A stretch of DNA of 64,000 bases from Alteromonadaceae bacterium 2753L.S.0a.02 (GCA_007827375.1 VISH01000001.1:1116001-1180000), one strand, 5' to 3'. Positions 1-9,115 are shown, counted from the stretch's first letter. Numbers and translations: made by a program. Notes: generated by a model from the sequence alone, not told the origin.

Positions 1-222
1 AACCGGCGCACCGGTGTTGGTAACTTCAAGACCGCGGCTAACACCTTCGGAACCACCCATGGCGATACAACGTACAATGCCGTCGCCCAATTGCTGCTGC
101 ACTTCCAGAGTGAGACCCTTCGACTCAACCTTCAGTGCGTCGTATACCGCAGGTACTGAGTCGCGTGGAAATTCCACGTCGATAACGGCACCAATGATTT
201 GTACGATACGTCCGCTACTCAT
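1..222 (-). CDS. atpD: ATP synthase F1 subunit beta, 5' part
   Basis: This is the first 74 codons of the catalytic beta subunit of F1 ATP synthase, which runs off the left edge. The ATG at 222 opens MSSGRIVQIIGAVIDVEF, the typical beta-subunit N-terminal barrel start. GLTLEVQQQLGDG and VRCIAMGGSEG follow as in the family. The nucleotide-binding P-loop lies outside the window. It follows atpG on the minus strand after a 170-bp gap that carries repeats, which is wider than the other gaps in this operon. Confidence 0.97.
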   Translation of the reverse strand, partial: MSSGRIVQIIGAVIDVEFPRDSVPAVYDALKVESKGLTLEVQQQLGDGIVRCIAMGGSEGVSRGLEVTNTGAPV

Positions 223-312
223 TTTCGCTTCCTCGTATATATGCTCTAAATTTAAAATCTTTTAGGAGTCCCACCAGAGCCGTTTCTAAAAGCCCTGCGT
301 GTTACTCCAATT

Positions 313-386
313 GTCGGACGTCTGAAGTCGGACGTCGGACGCTATATTGGTTCGCATCAGACGTCGGTCATCCGGCGTCCGACGCG
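313..386. repeat. GTCGGACG direct and inverted repeats between atpG and atpD
   Basis: The octamer GTCGGACG occurs at 313-320 and 327-334, overlaps another partial copy at about 335-340, and appears inverted as CGTCCGAC at 376-383. The inverted copy lets the mRNA between atpG and atpD fold into an imperfect stem. Such a structure could protect or process the transcript at a point where subunit stoichiometry changes; that role is inference. Confidence 0.6.
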
Positions 387-395
387 CACGCAGCG

Positions 396-1256
396 CTACA
401 CCGCTGCGGCGCCTCCCACAATTTCTGACAGCTCTTGGGTAATCGCTGCCTGACGGGCTTTGTTGTAAGCCAATTGCAGGTCGCTGATCAGTTCGCCGGC
501 GTTATCAGTGGCGCTCTTCATGGCAATCATTCGCGCCGCCTGTTCGCACGCGCCGTTTTCAACCACGGCCTGATACACCTGTGATTCGATGTAACGCACC
601 ATCAAACCATCGATCAGCTCATGGGCTTCGGGCTCGTAGATGTAATCCCAAGCGTGCTTGCGAATCTCACCTTCTTCCGGCTTCAGCGGCAACAAACGCT
701 GTACCGTTGGCGTTTGGGTCATGGTGTTAACGAATTCGTTACTGGCCAGATACAAACGATCAATTTTGCCGTCAGCAAAGGCATCGAGCATCACCTTGAC
801 ACTGCCAATCAGGCTGGTAATCGAAGGCTTTTCGCCCATATCCCGCACGCTGGCAACAATGTTGGCACCGACACTTTTGAAGAAAGCCGCACCCTTGGCA
901 CCCACCATACAGAAATCGGTTTCGATACCCTTGGCCGCCCATTCTTTACTGTGTCGCAACACGGTTTTGAACAGGTTGATATTTAAGCCACCACACAAAC
1001 CACGGTCGGTGGAAACCAGGATGTAACCCACGCGCTGTACTTCGCGCTCTTGTAAATACAAGTGCTTGTACTCGGGGTTACCGGCCGCGATATGGCTGAC
1101 CACATCGCGAATACGCTTGGCGTAAGGCTTGCCGGTTTCCATGCGGTCTTGCGCTTTGCGCATTTTCGAGGCCGCAACCATTTCCATGGCGCTGGTGATC
1201 TTCTGAGTGTTTTTGATACTACCGATTTTGGTACGTATCTCTTTTCCGCTCGCCAT
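396..1256 (-). CDS. atpG: ATP synthase F1 subunit gamma
   Basis: The gamma subunit forms the rotating central stalk that couples proton flow through Fo to the catalytic sites of F1. The 286-aa product has the family length. Its N-terminus, MASGKEIRTKIGSIKNTQKIT, forms the coiled-coil that enters the alpha3beta3 head, with the AMEMVAASKMRKAQ helix after it. The conserved C-terminal helix reads MKSATDNAGELI..LAYNKARQAAIT. It lies between atpA and atpD on the same strand, 23 bp after atpA. Confidence 0.98.
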   Translation of the reverse strand: MASGKEIRTKIGSIKNTQKITSAMEMVAASKMRKAQDRMETGKPYAKRIRDVVSHIAAGNPEYKHLYLQEREVQRVGYILVSTDRGLCGGLNINLFKTVLRHSKEWAAKGIETDFCMVGAKGAAFFKSVGANIVASVRDMGEKPSITSLIGSVKVMLDAFADGKIDRLYLASNEFVNTMTQTPTVQRLLPLKPEEGEIRKHAWDYIYEPEAHELIDGLMVRYIESQVYQAVVENGACEQAARMIAMKSATDNAGELISDLQLAYNKARQAAITQELSEIVGGAAAV

Positions 1257-1279
1257 TGTTAATGTCCTGAGTCAGTGAA

Positions 1280-2821
1280 TTACCAGGTTTGAGTGGCTTT
1301 GAAGTTATCCAAAGCGGCCTTAAGCTTTTCAGCGATTTCATCGCTGTAGGCACCGGTATTCATCTCGGCCATTAACTCGGCGTGGCTGCTGTTCATGTAG
1401 CTCAGCAGTGAAGATTCGAAAGAGCCGATTTTGGCCACTTCCACATCTTTCAAATAGCCTTCGTTCGCGGCATAAACCACAACACCCATTTCGGCAACAG
1501 CCAGCGGGGAATATTGCTTCTGCTTCATAAGCTCGGTAACACGCTGACCGTGATCGAGCTGAGCCTTGGTAGCTTCGTCGAGGTCGGAAGCAAACTGTGC
1601 AAAGGCCGCCAGTTCGCGGTATTGCGCCAGCGCGGTACGAATACCACCAGACAGCTTCTTAATCACCTTGGTTTGCGCCGAACCACCCACACGGGATACC
1701 GAAATACCGGCGTTCATCGCAGGGCGAATACCGGCGTTGAACAGGTCGGATTCCAGGAAGATCTGACCGTCGGTAATGGAGATCACGTTAGTGGGTACGA
1801 ATGCAGATACGTCACCGGCCTGGGTTTCAATGATCGGCAGAGCGGTAAGCGAACCGGTTTGGCCTTTCACTTCACCGTTGGTGAACTTCTCGACGTAGTC
1901 AGCGTTAACGCGCGCGGCACGTTCCAGAAGACGGGAGTGCAAGTAGAAAACGTCACCAGGATAGGCTTCACGGCCGGGCGGACGACGCAGCAACAGCGAA
2001 ATCTGGCGATAGGCCCAGGCCTGCTTGGTAAGGTCATCGTAAATAATCAGGCAGTCTTCACCGCGGTCGCGGTAGTACTCACCCATGGTACAGCCGGCGA
2101 AAGGTGCCAGAAATTGCATGGAAGCCGGGTCGGAAGCGGTGGCCGCAACAACAATGGTGTGCTCCATTGCCCCGTGTTCTTCGAGCTTGCGCACTACCGA
2201 AGCAATCGACGATGCCTTCTGGCCAATGGCCACATAGATACACTTAATGCCCGTGCCTTTCTGGTTGATGATGGCATCAACGGCTACCGCGGTTTTACCC
2301 GTCTGGCGGTCACCAATAATCAACTCACGCTGGCCACGACCGATGGGAACCATGGTATCTACGGCTTTCAAACCGATTTGAACCGGCTGATCAACCGATT
2401 GACGGGCGATTACGCCCGGTGCGATTTTTTCGATCGCGTCGGTCATTTTAGCGTCGATGGGGCCATTGCCGTCGATGGGGCTACCCAAGGCATTGACTAC
2501 ACGACCCTGCAATTCGGGGCCAACCGGCACTTCGAGAATGCGGCCGGTACACTTGCAGGTTTGCCCTTCGGCAACGCCCTGGTAGTCACCCAGAACAACT
2601 GCACCAACGGAGTCGCGTTCCAGGTTAAGTGCGATACCGTAAACACCGCCTTCAAATTCGATCATCTCACCGTACATAACCTCGGCGAGACCGTGGATGC
2701 GAATAATACCGTCGGTAACTGATACCACGGTACCTTCATTTTGCGCTTCAGTGGTGACCGACAGGCTGTCGATCCGCGCCTTAATAATTTCACTGATTTC
2801 AGAAGGATTCAGCTGTTGCAT
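1280..2821 (-). CDS. atpA: ATP synthase F1 subunit alpha
   Basis: The alpha subunit is the non-catalytic nucleotide-binding subunit of F1. The 513-aa length is standard. The Walker A motif GDRQTGKTAVAVD lies near residues 169-181, the Walker B region reads CLIIYDDLTKQAWAYRQ, and LLLRRPPGREAYPGDVFYLHSRLLERAA follows it in the text of the family. The start MQQLNPSEISEIIK is the usual proteobacterial N-terminus. Flanked by atpH and atpG. Long antisense open frames inside it are shadows of its strong codon bias. Confidence 0.99.
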   Translation of the reverse strand: MQQLNPSEISEIIKARIDSLSVTTEAQNEGTVVSVTDGIIRIHGLAEVMYGEMIEFEGGVYGIALNLERDSVGAVVLGDYQGVAEGQTCKCTGRILEVPVGPELQGRVVNALGSPIDGNGPIDAKMTDAIEKIAPGVIARQSVDQPVQIGLKAVDTMVPIGRGQRELIIGDRQTGKTAVAVDAIINQKGTGIKCIYVAIGQKASSIASVVRKLEEHGAMEHTIVVAATASDPASMQFLAPFAGCTMGEYYRDRGEDCLIIYDDLTKQAWAYRQISLLLRRPPGREAYPGDVFYLHSRLLERAARVNADYVEKFTNGEVKGQTGSLTALPIIETQAGDVSAFVPTNVISITDGQIFLESDLFNAGIRPAMNAGISVSRVGGSAQTKVIKKLSGGIRTALAQYRELAAFAQFASDLDEATKAQLDHGQRVTELMKQKQYSPLAVAEMGVVVYAANEGYLKDVEVAKIGSFESSLLSYMNSSHAELMAEMNTGAYSDEIAEKLKAALDNFKATQTW

Positions 2822-2878
2822 ACTGTTGTTCCCTACCTGTATTGAGGGGTTGCTAGTCTGTTCGTTCTACATTTGCCC

Positions 2879-3415
2879 TTAGTGGCTCATCGCCTCGGCC
2901 AGTTTTGCGAGCTTGCCCTTAACGGAACCATCAATCACGGTGTCGCCTGCACGAATCACAGCGCCGCCCAAAAGTGAGGCGTCAACTGAGGTTTGCAAAG
3001 TGACTTCGCGATCCAGTTTCTCCTTAAGGCTTTTCGCCAGTTTGTCCTGTACCGCTTTATCGATCTCGTAGGCACTGAGAATCTCAACATCCACGGCTTT
3101 TTCCTGATTGGCTTTATAAAGCTCAAACAGGCTTAGCACTTCAGGTAACAGTGTCAGGCGGTTGTTCTCGGCCAAAACACTGATGAAGTTTTTTTGTGAT
3201 TCGTTAAGATCGTCGCCGCATAACTCGATAAACGCCGCCGCTTTTTGTTCGGCGGTTAAACCGGGTGAACCCAAAAAGGTTTGCACCTTGTCGTTTTGGG
3301 TAATTACAGCGGCCACACCCAGGCTTTTTGCCCAGGCAGCCAGATCGGATGCTTTTAACGCAAATTCAAAAGCGGCTTTGGCATAGGGGCGGGCAAGTGT
3401 GGTTAATTCGGCCAT
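2879..3415 (-). CDS. atpH: ATP synthase F1 subunit delta
   Basis: The delta subunit (OSCP type) clamps the peripheral stalk to the top of F1. The 178-aa product starts MAELTTLARPYAKAAFE, the diagnostic RPYA..A.F motif. The conserved C-terminal part reads LDREVTLQTSVDASLLGGAVIRAGDTVIDGSVKGKL. It lies 12 bp after atpF and 57 bp before atpA on the minus strand. Confidence 0.98.
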   Translation of the reverse strand: MAELTTLARPYAKAAFEFALKASDLAAWAKSLGVAAVITQNDKVQTFLGSPGLTAEQKAAAFIELCGDDLNESQKNFISVLAENNRLTLLPEVLSLFELYKANQEKAVDVEILSAYEIDKAVQDKLAKSLKEKLDREVTLQTSVDASLLGGAVIRAGDTVIDGSVKGKLAKLAEAMSH

Positions 3416-3427
3416 AATCTGCTCCGC

Positions 3428-3898
3428 TTATAGCTCCGCTGCCAGTTTGTCGAGCATGGAATTGTGCTTACCGGCATCGATGGATTCGCCCAGCACTTTT
3501 TCAGCACCGGCAATTGCCAATACAGCCACTTTGCCGCGCAATTCTTCGCGCGCCTGGCTCACCTGGCGTTCCACTTCCGCTTCGGCCTGTGCCTTGATGC
3601 GTTCGGCTTCTACACGGGCCTGTTCTTTGGCTTCTTCCACAATCTGGCTGGCGCGCTTGTTGGCCTGCTCAATGATGGAAGCCGCTTGTTCTTTGGCTTC
3701 GTGTAGCTGACTGGTGGCTTTTTTCTGAGCCAGTTCCAGGTCTTTGTCGGCGCGCTCGGCGGCTTGCAAGCCTTGCTCAATACGTTGCTCACGCGCTTCC
3801 ATGGCACCGATCAACAAGGGCCACACAAACTTCATGGTAAACAGCACAAAAGCAATAAAAGTGAGCGATTGACCAATGAGCGTTAGGTTGATATTCAC
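3428..3898 (-). CDS. atpF: ATP synthase Fo subunit b
   Basis: Subunit b makes the peripheral stalk (stator). The 156-aa product starts MNINLTLIGQSLTFIAFVLF, a single N-terminal membrane helix. The rest is a long charged, Ala/Glu/Gln-rich coiled-coil (about residues 30-135) that dimerises and contacts delta. Length and layout match the bacterial b family. It lies between atpE and atpH in the usual order. Confidence 0.98.
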   Translation of the reverse strand: MNINLTLIGQSLTFIAFVLFTMKFVWPLLIGAMEAREQRIEQGLQAAERADKDLELAQKKATSQLHEAKEQAASIIEQANKRASQIVEEAKEQARVEAERIKAQAEAEVERQVSQAREELRGKVAVLAIAGAEKVLGESIDAGKHNSMLDKLAAEL

Positions 3899-3942
3899 AC
3901 CTACACCTCTTTAGTTAGTTAAATGGAAGGGTGCGTTGAGAA

Positions 3943-4188
3943 TTAACCCATGTTCGGCGCAATACCGAAGATCAACAGCATGGCAACACCCACACCGATC
4001 ATAGGTACGGCGTCTAACAGACCTGCCATAAGGAACATTTTTACCTGAAGCGCGGGGCCTTGCTCTGGTTGACGGGCAGAGGCTTCCAGCAATTTGCCAC
4101 CCAGAGTACCAAAACCGATGGCCGTACCCAGAGCGCCGAAACCGATCAGCAGAGCTGCCGCGATATAAACTAAAGCTTGTGCTTCCAT
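3943..4188 (-). CDS. atpE: ATP synthase Fo subunit c
   Basis: The c subunit forms the proton-carrying rotor ring. The 81-aa product is a hairpin of two membrane helices: LVYIAAALLIGFGALGTAIG and KMFLMAGLLDAVPMIGVGVAMLLIF. The polar loop between them reads ARQPEQGP. The proton-binding carboxylate is the Asp in AGLLDAVP of helix 2, consistent with an H+ ring. An AGGAG-type ribosome site precedes the ATG (RC of 4193-4200). Confidence 0.98.
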   Translation of the reverse strand: MEAQALVYIAAALLIGFGALGTAIGFGTLGGKLLEASARQPEQGPALQVKMFLMAGLLDAVPMIGVGVAMLLIFGIAPNMG

Positions 4189-4260
4189 TGTGTTCTCCTA
4201 GAAAGAAGTTTTGAGTTGATTAAAAGGTTGTGTGTAAGAAAGTTTTTTAAAATGTATAAA

Positions 4261-5196
4261 TCAGTGTTCTTCGTGGGTATCGTGCGCCATCGCCATATAC
4301 ACAGTGGTCAGAACCATAAATACAAAGGCCTGAATCAAAATCACCAGAATATGCAATACCGCCCAACCGAACTGCAGAACGCCACCGAGCAGGCCAAAAA
4401 ACAGGCCAACGCTGAACAACGTGGCAATCAAAATAAAGATCATTTCACCGGCGTAGAGGTTACCGAAGAGTCGCAGCCCGAGTGAGATGGGCTTGGCGAT
4501 AAGGGCAACAGTTTCGAGCACGAAGTTGAAAGGAATAAGAATAAGATTGAAATACCAGAACTTGCGGGGTGCAAAGAAAGGGTGGCAGGTGAGCTCTTTG
4601 AAAAAGCCCCAGGCACCTTTCTCTTTGATGCTGAAAAATAACATCAAAATGAACACGGTAATTGCCATACCCAATGTCGCGTTGGGATCGGTGGTGGGCA
4701 CCACTTTAAAAAACAGATGTTCATTGCCGCTGACTTTTTGGGCCGCCAAGGGAAGCCAATCCACCGGAATCAGGTCCATCAGGTTCATCATCAGCACCCA
4801 GGTGAACACAGTAATAGCCATGGGCGCAATAAGACGGTTTTTGTGATGGAAGATGTCTTTAACAACGCCGTTAATACCGTCCACCATAAATTCGATAAAG
4901 CTGGCCATGCCACGCGGCGCGTTGGTTGTGGCGTTAACTGCAACTCGACGCATCACATAACCGATTAATAAGGCCAATGCGATACCCCAACCCATGGTAT
5001 CGACGTGCACCGCGTTGAAGCCCATATCTTTGGCTTCCTGGGCGGAATGCGCCATTGTCCAGGTATCGTGTTCAAGAACGTGAACTTCACCATCGGCATG
5101 GTGTCTATGGTAGCCGGCGGGCAACTTGCCATAGGTCATGTTTTGCAGGTGGTGCTGTATGTAGTCGGTAATGGTGAGTGTTTCACTACTGGCCAT
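4261..5196 (-). CDS. atpB: ATP synthase Fo subunit a
   Basis: Subunit a holds the two half-channels through which protons reach the c ring. The protein is polytopic. The conserved helix reads SLGLRLFGNLYAGEMIF, containing the essential Arg, and the C-terminus has the VFMVLTTVYMAMAHD region. I place the start at the ATG at 5196 (MASSETLTITDYIQHHLQN), which matches the proteobacterial N-terminus. A GTG at 5211 would add five residues, and neither start has a clear ribosome site. It follows atpI after about 80 bp. Confidence 0.96.
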   Translation of the reverse strand: MASSETLTITDYIQHHLQNMTYGKLPAGYHRHHADGEVHVLEHDTWTMAHSAQEAKDMGFNAVHVDTMGWGIALALLIGYVMRRVAVNATTNAPRGMASFIEFMVDGINGVVKDIFHHKNRLIAPMAITVFTWVLMMNLMDLIPVDWLPLAAQKVSGNEHLFFKVVPTTDPNATLGMAITVFILMLFFSIKEKGAWGFFKELTCHPFFAPRKFWYFNLILIPFNFVLETVALIAKPISLGLRLFGNLYAGEMIFILIATLFSVGLFFGLLGGVLQFGWAVLHILVILIQAFVFMVLTTVYMAMAHDTHEEH

Positions 5197-5275
5197 GAGC
5201 TGCTGTTTCACCTTTCACTAATTATTGGATTCTGTTGTTGTTGCCACGCAGAGCGCGGCGGTGGCCCCAAGCCAC

Positions 5276-5641
5276 TTACAACCAGCGACGACCCAGATAC
5301 ACTGCCAGCCACCACTGCATAATAATCAAGCTGCAAAAACCCGCGAATAGAGCTGGCACATGGAGCGGCGAGATGAAATTGAACACCATCGCAAAACCAA
5401 CTGCTGCCAGCGCGAATTTTCCAGATTCTCCCCATTTAAAGGATTTAGCGATCCAATGTGCGTTACGCGCACCACGGTAACGAAAAGCGTAAAGGGTAAA
5501 GTAGGTATTGGGCAGGACAAAAACCAGCGCCCCAAGCGCGAAGGAGTAGGCCACCACCATGCTCACCAGCAACAGTGCAAAACCAACCGACAGCACAAAA
5601 CCCAGCTGGGCGATTAAACCGGCCAACGCTGGCGATTTCAT
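5276..5641 (-). CDS. atpI: ATP synthase accessory protein AtpI
   Basis: AtpI (protein I) is a small membrane protein at the head of many atp operons and helps assemble the c ring. The 121-aa product has four hydrophobic segments, and the loop between them reads RYRGARNAHWIAKSFKWGESGKFALAAVGFAMVF. That pattern is typical of the proteobacterial family. As the first gene of the operon, it should lie just after the atp promoter in the region to its right. In many gammaproteobacteria parB lies immediately upstream of atpI; here parB is 37 kb away. Confidence 0.93.
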   Translation of the reverse strand: MKSPALAGLIAQLGFVLSVGFALLLVSMVVAYSFALGALVFVLPNTYFTLYAFRYRGARNAHWIAKSFKWGESGKFALAAVGFAMVFNFISPLHVPALFAGFCSLIIMQWWLAVYLGRRWL

Positions 5642-6338
5642 AGACTACCTATTGTTGTAACCCTGCCGGTAGCTCTGTTATGAACGGCCTTTTTGGCCCT
5701 TGGCTACTTAAACGGGTTTCTCAGTGGCTTACGCCCGTGTTTCACAACGCCAACTCGCAAATTTTCCCTCCGGAAACCGCAGCATCCAGATACTGTATTA
5801 ACAGAATTAAAATCAGGGAATTCGGATTGCGCTGAAACGACCTGAGATTTTGGCCACAAAACCTTGAATTATCAAACACTTATTTTGTGTGAGTGTATTC
5901 CAGGCTCACTTCATTTCTTTACACCAGTTACGCCCATCTGCGTCAAATGTCACCGTAAAATGGGCGAACTGGATTATAGGGAGTCTAATTCTCTTGATCA
6001 ACCTCAAGTCGGTATAAAACACAATCAGTTAGTGCATAAAGCTTTGCAGCCTGAATTGAGGTTTCTACAGACGACTTAGAATCAACTTATGGTGCCGCAA
6101 TAACCCCAAATGGTGTAGGTTCTAGTGTCGCGACGATTCCCCGAAAGCGGCGGGGTGTTTATGATAGGACCCTGTGTGAGCGATTGTTGGTAAGATTGAA
6201 GAGCCATATAGCTGATTTAAGCTTCGATTGATTATCACTATTCACCTGGATGATTACTGCAATCGTACGCCCCGGCAACAAGCTGCGCAATTCGCAAACA
6301 CTGGCGCTGAAGTTCTATCACTCGTTCCGATCCCATCT
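5642..6338. other. Intergenic region upstream of atpI and of the CDF gene
   Basis: This stretch of about 700 bp separates the divergent atp operon and CDF gene, so it should carry both promoters. I cannot assign -35/-10 boxes with confidence. A short GC hairpin, CCCCG(N7)CGGGG, lies at 6139-6155. The open frame at 5864-6079 has no ribosome site and no recognisable product, so I do not call it a gene. An in-frame TTG at 6228 would extend the CDF protein upstream. Confidence 0.5.
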
Positions 6339-7286
6339 ATGACGACCACACCCGACCTTGCAAAACGTGAACGACAAACCATTATCCTGGGCATCTGGGC
6401 CGGCATCGCATCCGTGCTTCTGGCCTTTGCGTTCGCCGCACTAACCGCCTCGGAAGCCCTCTTGCTCGACGGTGTTTTTTCACTCATCAATGTTGCCCTG
6501 GCGCTACTCACCTTAAAAGTGTCCAGCCTGGTGATGCGACCCGCCGACGAAGAATATCCCTTCGGCTATTGGCACTACGAAACCTTTTTAAATCTTGGCA
6601 AAGGCGCCATCATTCTTTTGGTGGGCCTCTTCGCGGCGCTTTCCGCGGCACTCGCGATACTCAACGGCGGGCGCGATATCCAGGCGGGCTGGGCCACCGT
6701 GTATGCGGTAATTGCGTGTCTTCTGGGTTTTGCCGTCGCTATTTTTTTTGAAAAACGCGCCACGCAATGCAATTCCAATATGCTGCGCATCGATGCAAAA
6801 AACTGGCGTATCGACGGCATACTCAGCGGCGGCATAGCCGTGGCTTTCGTCGTAATTGTGATTTTGGAATATTTTGGGATTAACGAATTTAAACCCTATG
6901 CCGATCCGATGCTGGTCATCTTACTGGTGATCGCCACGATTCCGGTACCTCTGAAAATTATTGTGCAAGCATGGCACCAATTACTCGCCAAAGCCGTACC
7001 AAATTCCCTGCGCGATAACATTAAAAATGCCCTGGCAATCGACCTCGCCAATGCGCCCATCGAAAAATATTATTTACGTATTGCAGAAGCCGGGCGCGTT
7101 GTTTACGTGCAATTGTATTTGGTAAGTAACGAGAATATAACGCTAAGCCAACAAGACGACTACCGCGAGCAACTGTTTGTGGTATTGCAACAAACGGTGT
7201 CGGGTATTAACCCCAACATGGTGTTGGATATTGTGTTTACGCAGAATCCGATCTGGGTGAAACGCTCAGTGCGCACCCACGTTTAA
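6339..7286 (+). CDS. Cation diffusion facilitator (CDF) family transporter
   Basis: This is a six-helix divalent cation/proton antiporter of the inner membrane. From the ATG at 6339 it is about 315 aa. The helix-2 motif LLDGVFSLINVALALL and the helix-5 motif DAKNWRIDGILSGG carry the paired Asp residues of the CDF metal site. A soluble C-terminal domain of about 90 residues follows the last helix. An upstream TTG (6228) gives 37 extra residues of no family character, so I prefer the ATG. The metal (Zn, Fe, Mn, Co) cannot be told from sequence. The 3' end overlaps the convergent AraC gene by 21 bp. Confidence 0.85.
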   Translation: MTTTPDLAKRERQTIILGIWAGIASVLLAFAFAALTASEALLLDGVFSLINVALALLTLKVSSLVMRPADEEYPFGYWHYETFLNLGKGAIILLVGLFAALSAALAILNGGRDIQAGWATVYAVIACLLGFAVAIFFEKRATQCNSNMLRIDAKNWRIDGILSGGIAVAFVVIVILEYFGINEFKPYADPMLVILLVIATIPVPLKIIVQAWHQLLAKAVPNSLRDNIKNALAIDLANAPIEKYYLRIAEAGRVVYVQLYLVSNENITLSQQDDYREQLFVVLQQTVSGINPNMVLDIVFTQNPIWVKRSVRTHV

Positions 7287-8270
7287 GCGACGGTATTCGC
7301 GTGGCGATACACCCTGCCATCGCTTAAACGCCCGCGTAAAACTGGCCTGTTCACTAAAGCCCAGCAAATAACTGATTTCCGAAAGACTCAAGTGAGATTC
7401 ATCGATATAACTTTGCGCCAATTGCTGACGCACTTCGCTCAGTAAATTTTTGAAACTGGTATTTTGCTCAGCAAGTTTGCGTTGCAAATTGCGGGAACTG
7501 ATGTGCAACTCATCGGCGATGCGCTGCTCACTAATTTGCCCCGAAGGCAGCGCGACAATTATTTTTTGACGCACCTGGCCGCTGACATTATCGCGTTCGA
7601 CACGAGCCAAAACATCTGCCAATACCCCTTCATTAATACGCGCAAGTTCTGCATTTCCGCCGGGGAGGGGGGCTTCCATGGTGTGTCGGTCAACCAGCCA
7701 TGCTTCTTGCGTCGCATTGTAAACAGTGGCAACACCCATTTTATCTTCAAGAATTCGTGAACAAAGCGTTGCACTCTCCCGAGAGTACACCGCCAACGGG
7801 CGAAATTGTTCGCCCACCAACATACGGGTCATCTTCAACAGGGCTGCGGCGGCAGCGTCCAAAGTAATCGCGTCAATTGGTACACCATCATCGACATCAA
7901 ACTGAAGTAAATATTCGCTGCCTTTGTTTACCAGCGACACTTTTAACGAGTTATCGACAACCCGGCCATAACGCGCCAATCGCTCGAAGGCTTCTTTTAA
8001 GGTATTGCTGGCCAGCCAGGCAAAACCCAAGGCGTGAAATGTTGTGGTGTTCCAACGCTCACCGATTTTAATCGCAATGTCAGTAACTTCTAATTCAGCG
8101 AGCTTTCGCCACAATTTATTAAAGGCGGCATTGCTGTAGCGCGCGTTGCCATCACCCAACAGCGCTGGGTCCATACCGGCCGCTTCAAAAATCGGCCGTG
8201 GCTCAATACCTTCATCACGAAGGGTTTGCCAAATTAAAAGCGCCCAGCTGGTTAAGGTCGTACCGGCCAT
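7266..8270 (-). CDS. AraC-family transcriptional regulator (OruR/ArgR-like architecture)
   Basis: The 334-aa product has an N-terminal ligand-binding region of about 200 residues of the arabinose-binding-like type seen in OruR-like regulators (LRDEGIEPRPIFEAAGMDPALL.. near the start). A C-terminal double helix-turn-helix follows (ISEQRIADELHISSRNLQRKL; LSLSEISYLLGFSEQASFTRAF..GVSPREYR). The last helix contains the family signature GFSEQASFTRAFKRW. It converges on the CDF gene, overlapping it by 21 bp, and lies divergent to the lipoprotein gene at 8405, a possible target. The ligand is unknown. Confidence 0.88.
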   Translation of the reverse strand: MAGTTLTSWALLIWQTLRDEGIEPRPIFEAAGMDPALLGDGNARYSNAAFNKLWRKLAELEVTDIAIKIGERWNTTTFHALGFAWLASNTLKEAFERLARYGRVVDNSLKVSLVNKGSEYLLQFDVDDGVPIDAITLDAAAAALLKMTRMLVGEQFRPLAVYSRESATLCSRILEDKMGVATVYNATQEAWLVDRHTMEAPLPGGNAELARINEGVLADVLARVERDNVSGQVRQKIIVALPSGQISEQRIADELHISSRNLQRKLAEQNTSFKNLLSEVRQQLAQSYIDESHLSLSEISYLLGFSEQASFTRAFKRWQGVSPREYRRLNVGAH

Positions 8271-8404
8271 GTTTGCATCCTTTTACTGAGTTCAGCTGCC
8301 ATGAAAATTTCATTACACAATGCTGGACAATGTTCACGTGCCTTACCTAAGATTGCAACCAATCGCCGCGTTTTCCCACCTTTGCCAAGCAAGAGCTTAC
8401 TACC

Positions 8405-9025
8405 ATGAAATTTTCGAAATCTGAATTGCTATTCACGCTGTTTATAGCGCTCTCCAGCATGCTCTTGAGCAGTTGCGGCGCGGTGCACACACTGAAAGAC
8501 GAACAGGTATCACCACAGTGGCCGGGCAAAGCTTATAAAAATATTACTGTGGTGGGCGTATACGAAGATATGCCCTACCGCTCGTCTGCCGAAACCGGAT
8601 TTGCCGAAGCCATTAAAGCTCTGGGCATTAACGCCCAAACCAGCTACGCCAGCATAAAAGACCTTCAGGCTATCGATACCCCGGAAGAAATTACGAAATT
8701 TTTTGATGCCGTTGAGGGCGATGCTGTCTTGGCGGTAGCCACTATCGACCCCGGTTACGACTACGATTACGGCGACGCCCTCGCAACACGCGGTATGGTG
8801 GTATTACTGGGTGGGCGCCCCGGGCCTTACACCGATCTGGGTAATTTTATTGCCTGGGCCGGCTCCGGCAGCTATTCACTTCTGGTTGCGCTGTGGGATA
8901 CCAAAACCCAGGCCCTGGTGTGGCAGGCCAAAACCAGCTCGCAAACCACCGGTTCCGAATCCGAAGATATCAAGGCGCTAGCAGAAACAGTGGTAACGCA
9001 ATTACGCGGCAACGGCCTGCTTTAA
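8405..9025 (+). CDS. Putative lipoprotein, function unknown
   Basis: A 206-aa protein with a signal peptide ending in a lipobox, LLSSCG (Cys about 24), so it is probably an outer- or inner-membrane lipoprotein. The mature part begins AVHTLKDEQVSPQWPGKAYKNITVVGVYED and continues as an alpha/beta domain of about 180 residues. The segment VWQAKTSSQTTG..IKALAETVVTQLRGNGLL resembles the C-terminal part of periplasmic DUF4136-type lipoproteins, but I do not recognise the family firmly. It lies divergent to the AraC regulator and 90 bp before the DUF502 gene. Confidence 0.75.
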   Translation: MKFSKSELLFTLFIALSSMLLSSCGAVHTLKDEQVSPQWPGKAYKNITVVGVYEDMPYRSSAETGFAEAIKALGINAQTSYASIKDLQAIDTPEEITKFFDAVEGDAVLAVATIDPGYDYDYGDALATRGMVVLLGGRPGPYTDLGNFIAWAGSGSYSLLVALWDTKTQALVWQAKTSSQTTGSESEDIKALAETVVTQLRGNGLL

Positions 9026-9051
9026 TCCGCTTTCCCGCGACTGTTACACTC

Positions 9052-9099
9052 TGGTGAATCATGGGAATGGTGAATCATTGGAATGGTGAGTCATTGGAA
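9052..9099 (+). repeat. Three tandem 16-bp repeats before the DUF502 gene
   Basis: The unit TGGTGAATCATTGGAA occurs three times head to tail, at 9052-9067, 9068-9083 and 9084-9099. The first and third copies each differ from the middle one by one base. The array ends 16 bp before the start codon of the next gene, so it lies in its leader. It could be a slippage array or a set of protein-binding sites. Confidence 0.85.
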
Positions 9100-9115
9100 T
9101 TAAGCGGGGGCAGGC

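Noticed and set aside
1514..2722. 402-codon plus-strand open frame
   Set aside because: It lies wholly antisense to atpA and mirrors its codon bias. It has no family character and no ribosome site.
5864..6079. 71-codon plus-strand frame upstream of the CDF gene
   Set aside because: No ribosome site, no domain or signal peptide, and it lies in a likely promoter region.
8329..8342. parS-like sequence TGTTCACGTG
   Set aside because: It lacks one base and the right arm of the TGTTTCACGTGAAACA palindrome, so it is probably chance. No good parS site was seen near parAB.
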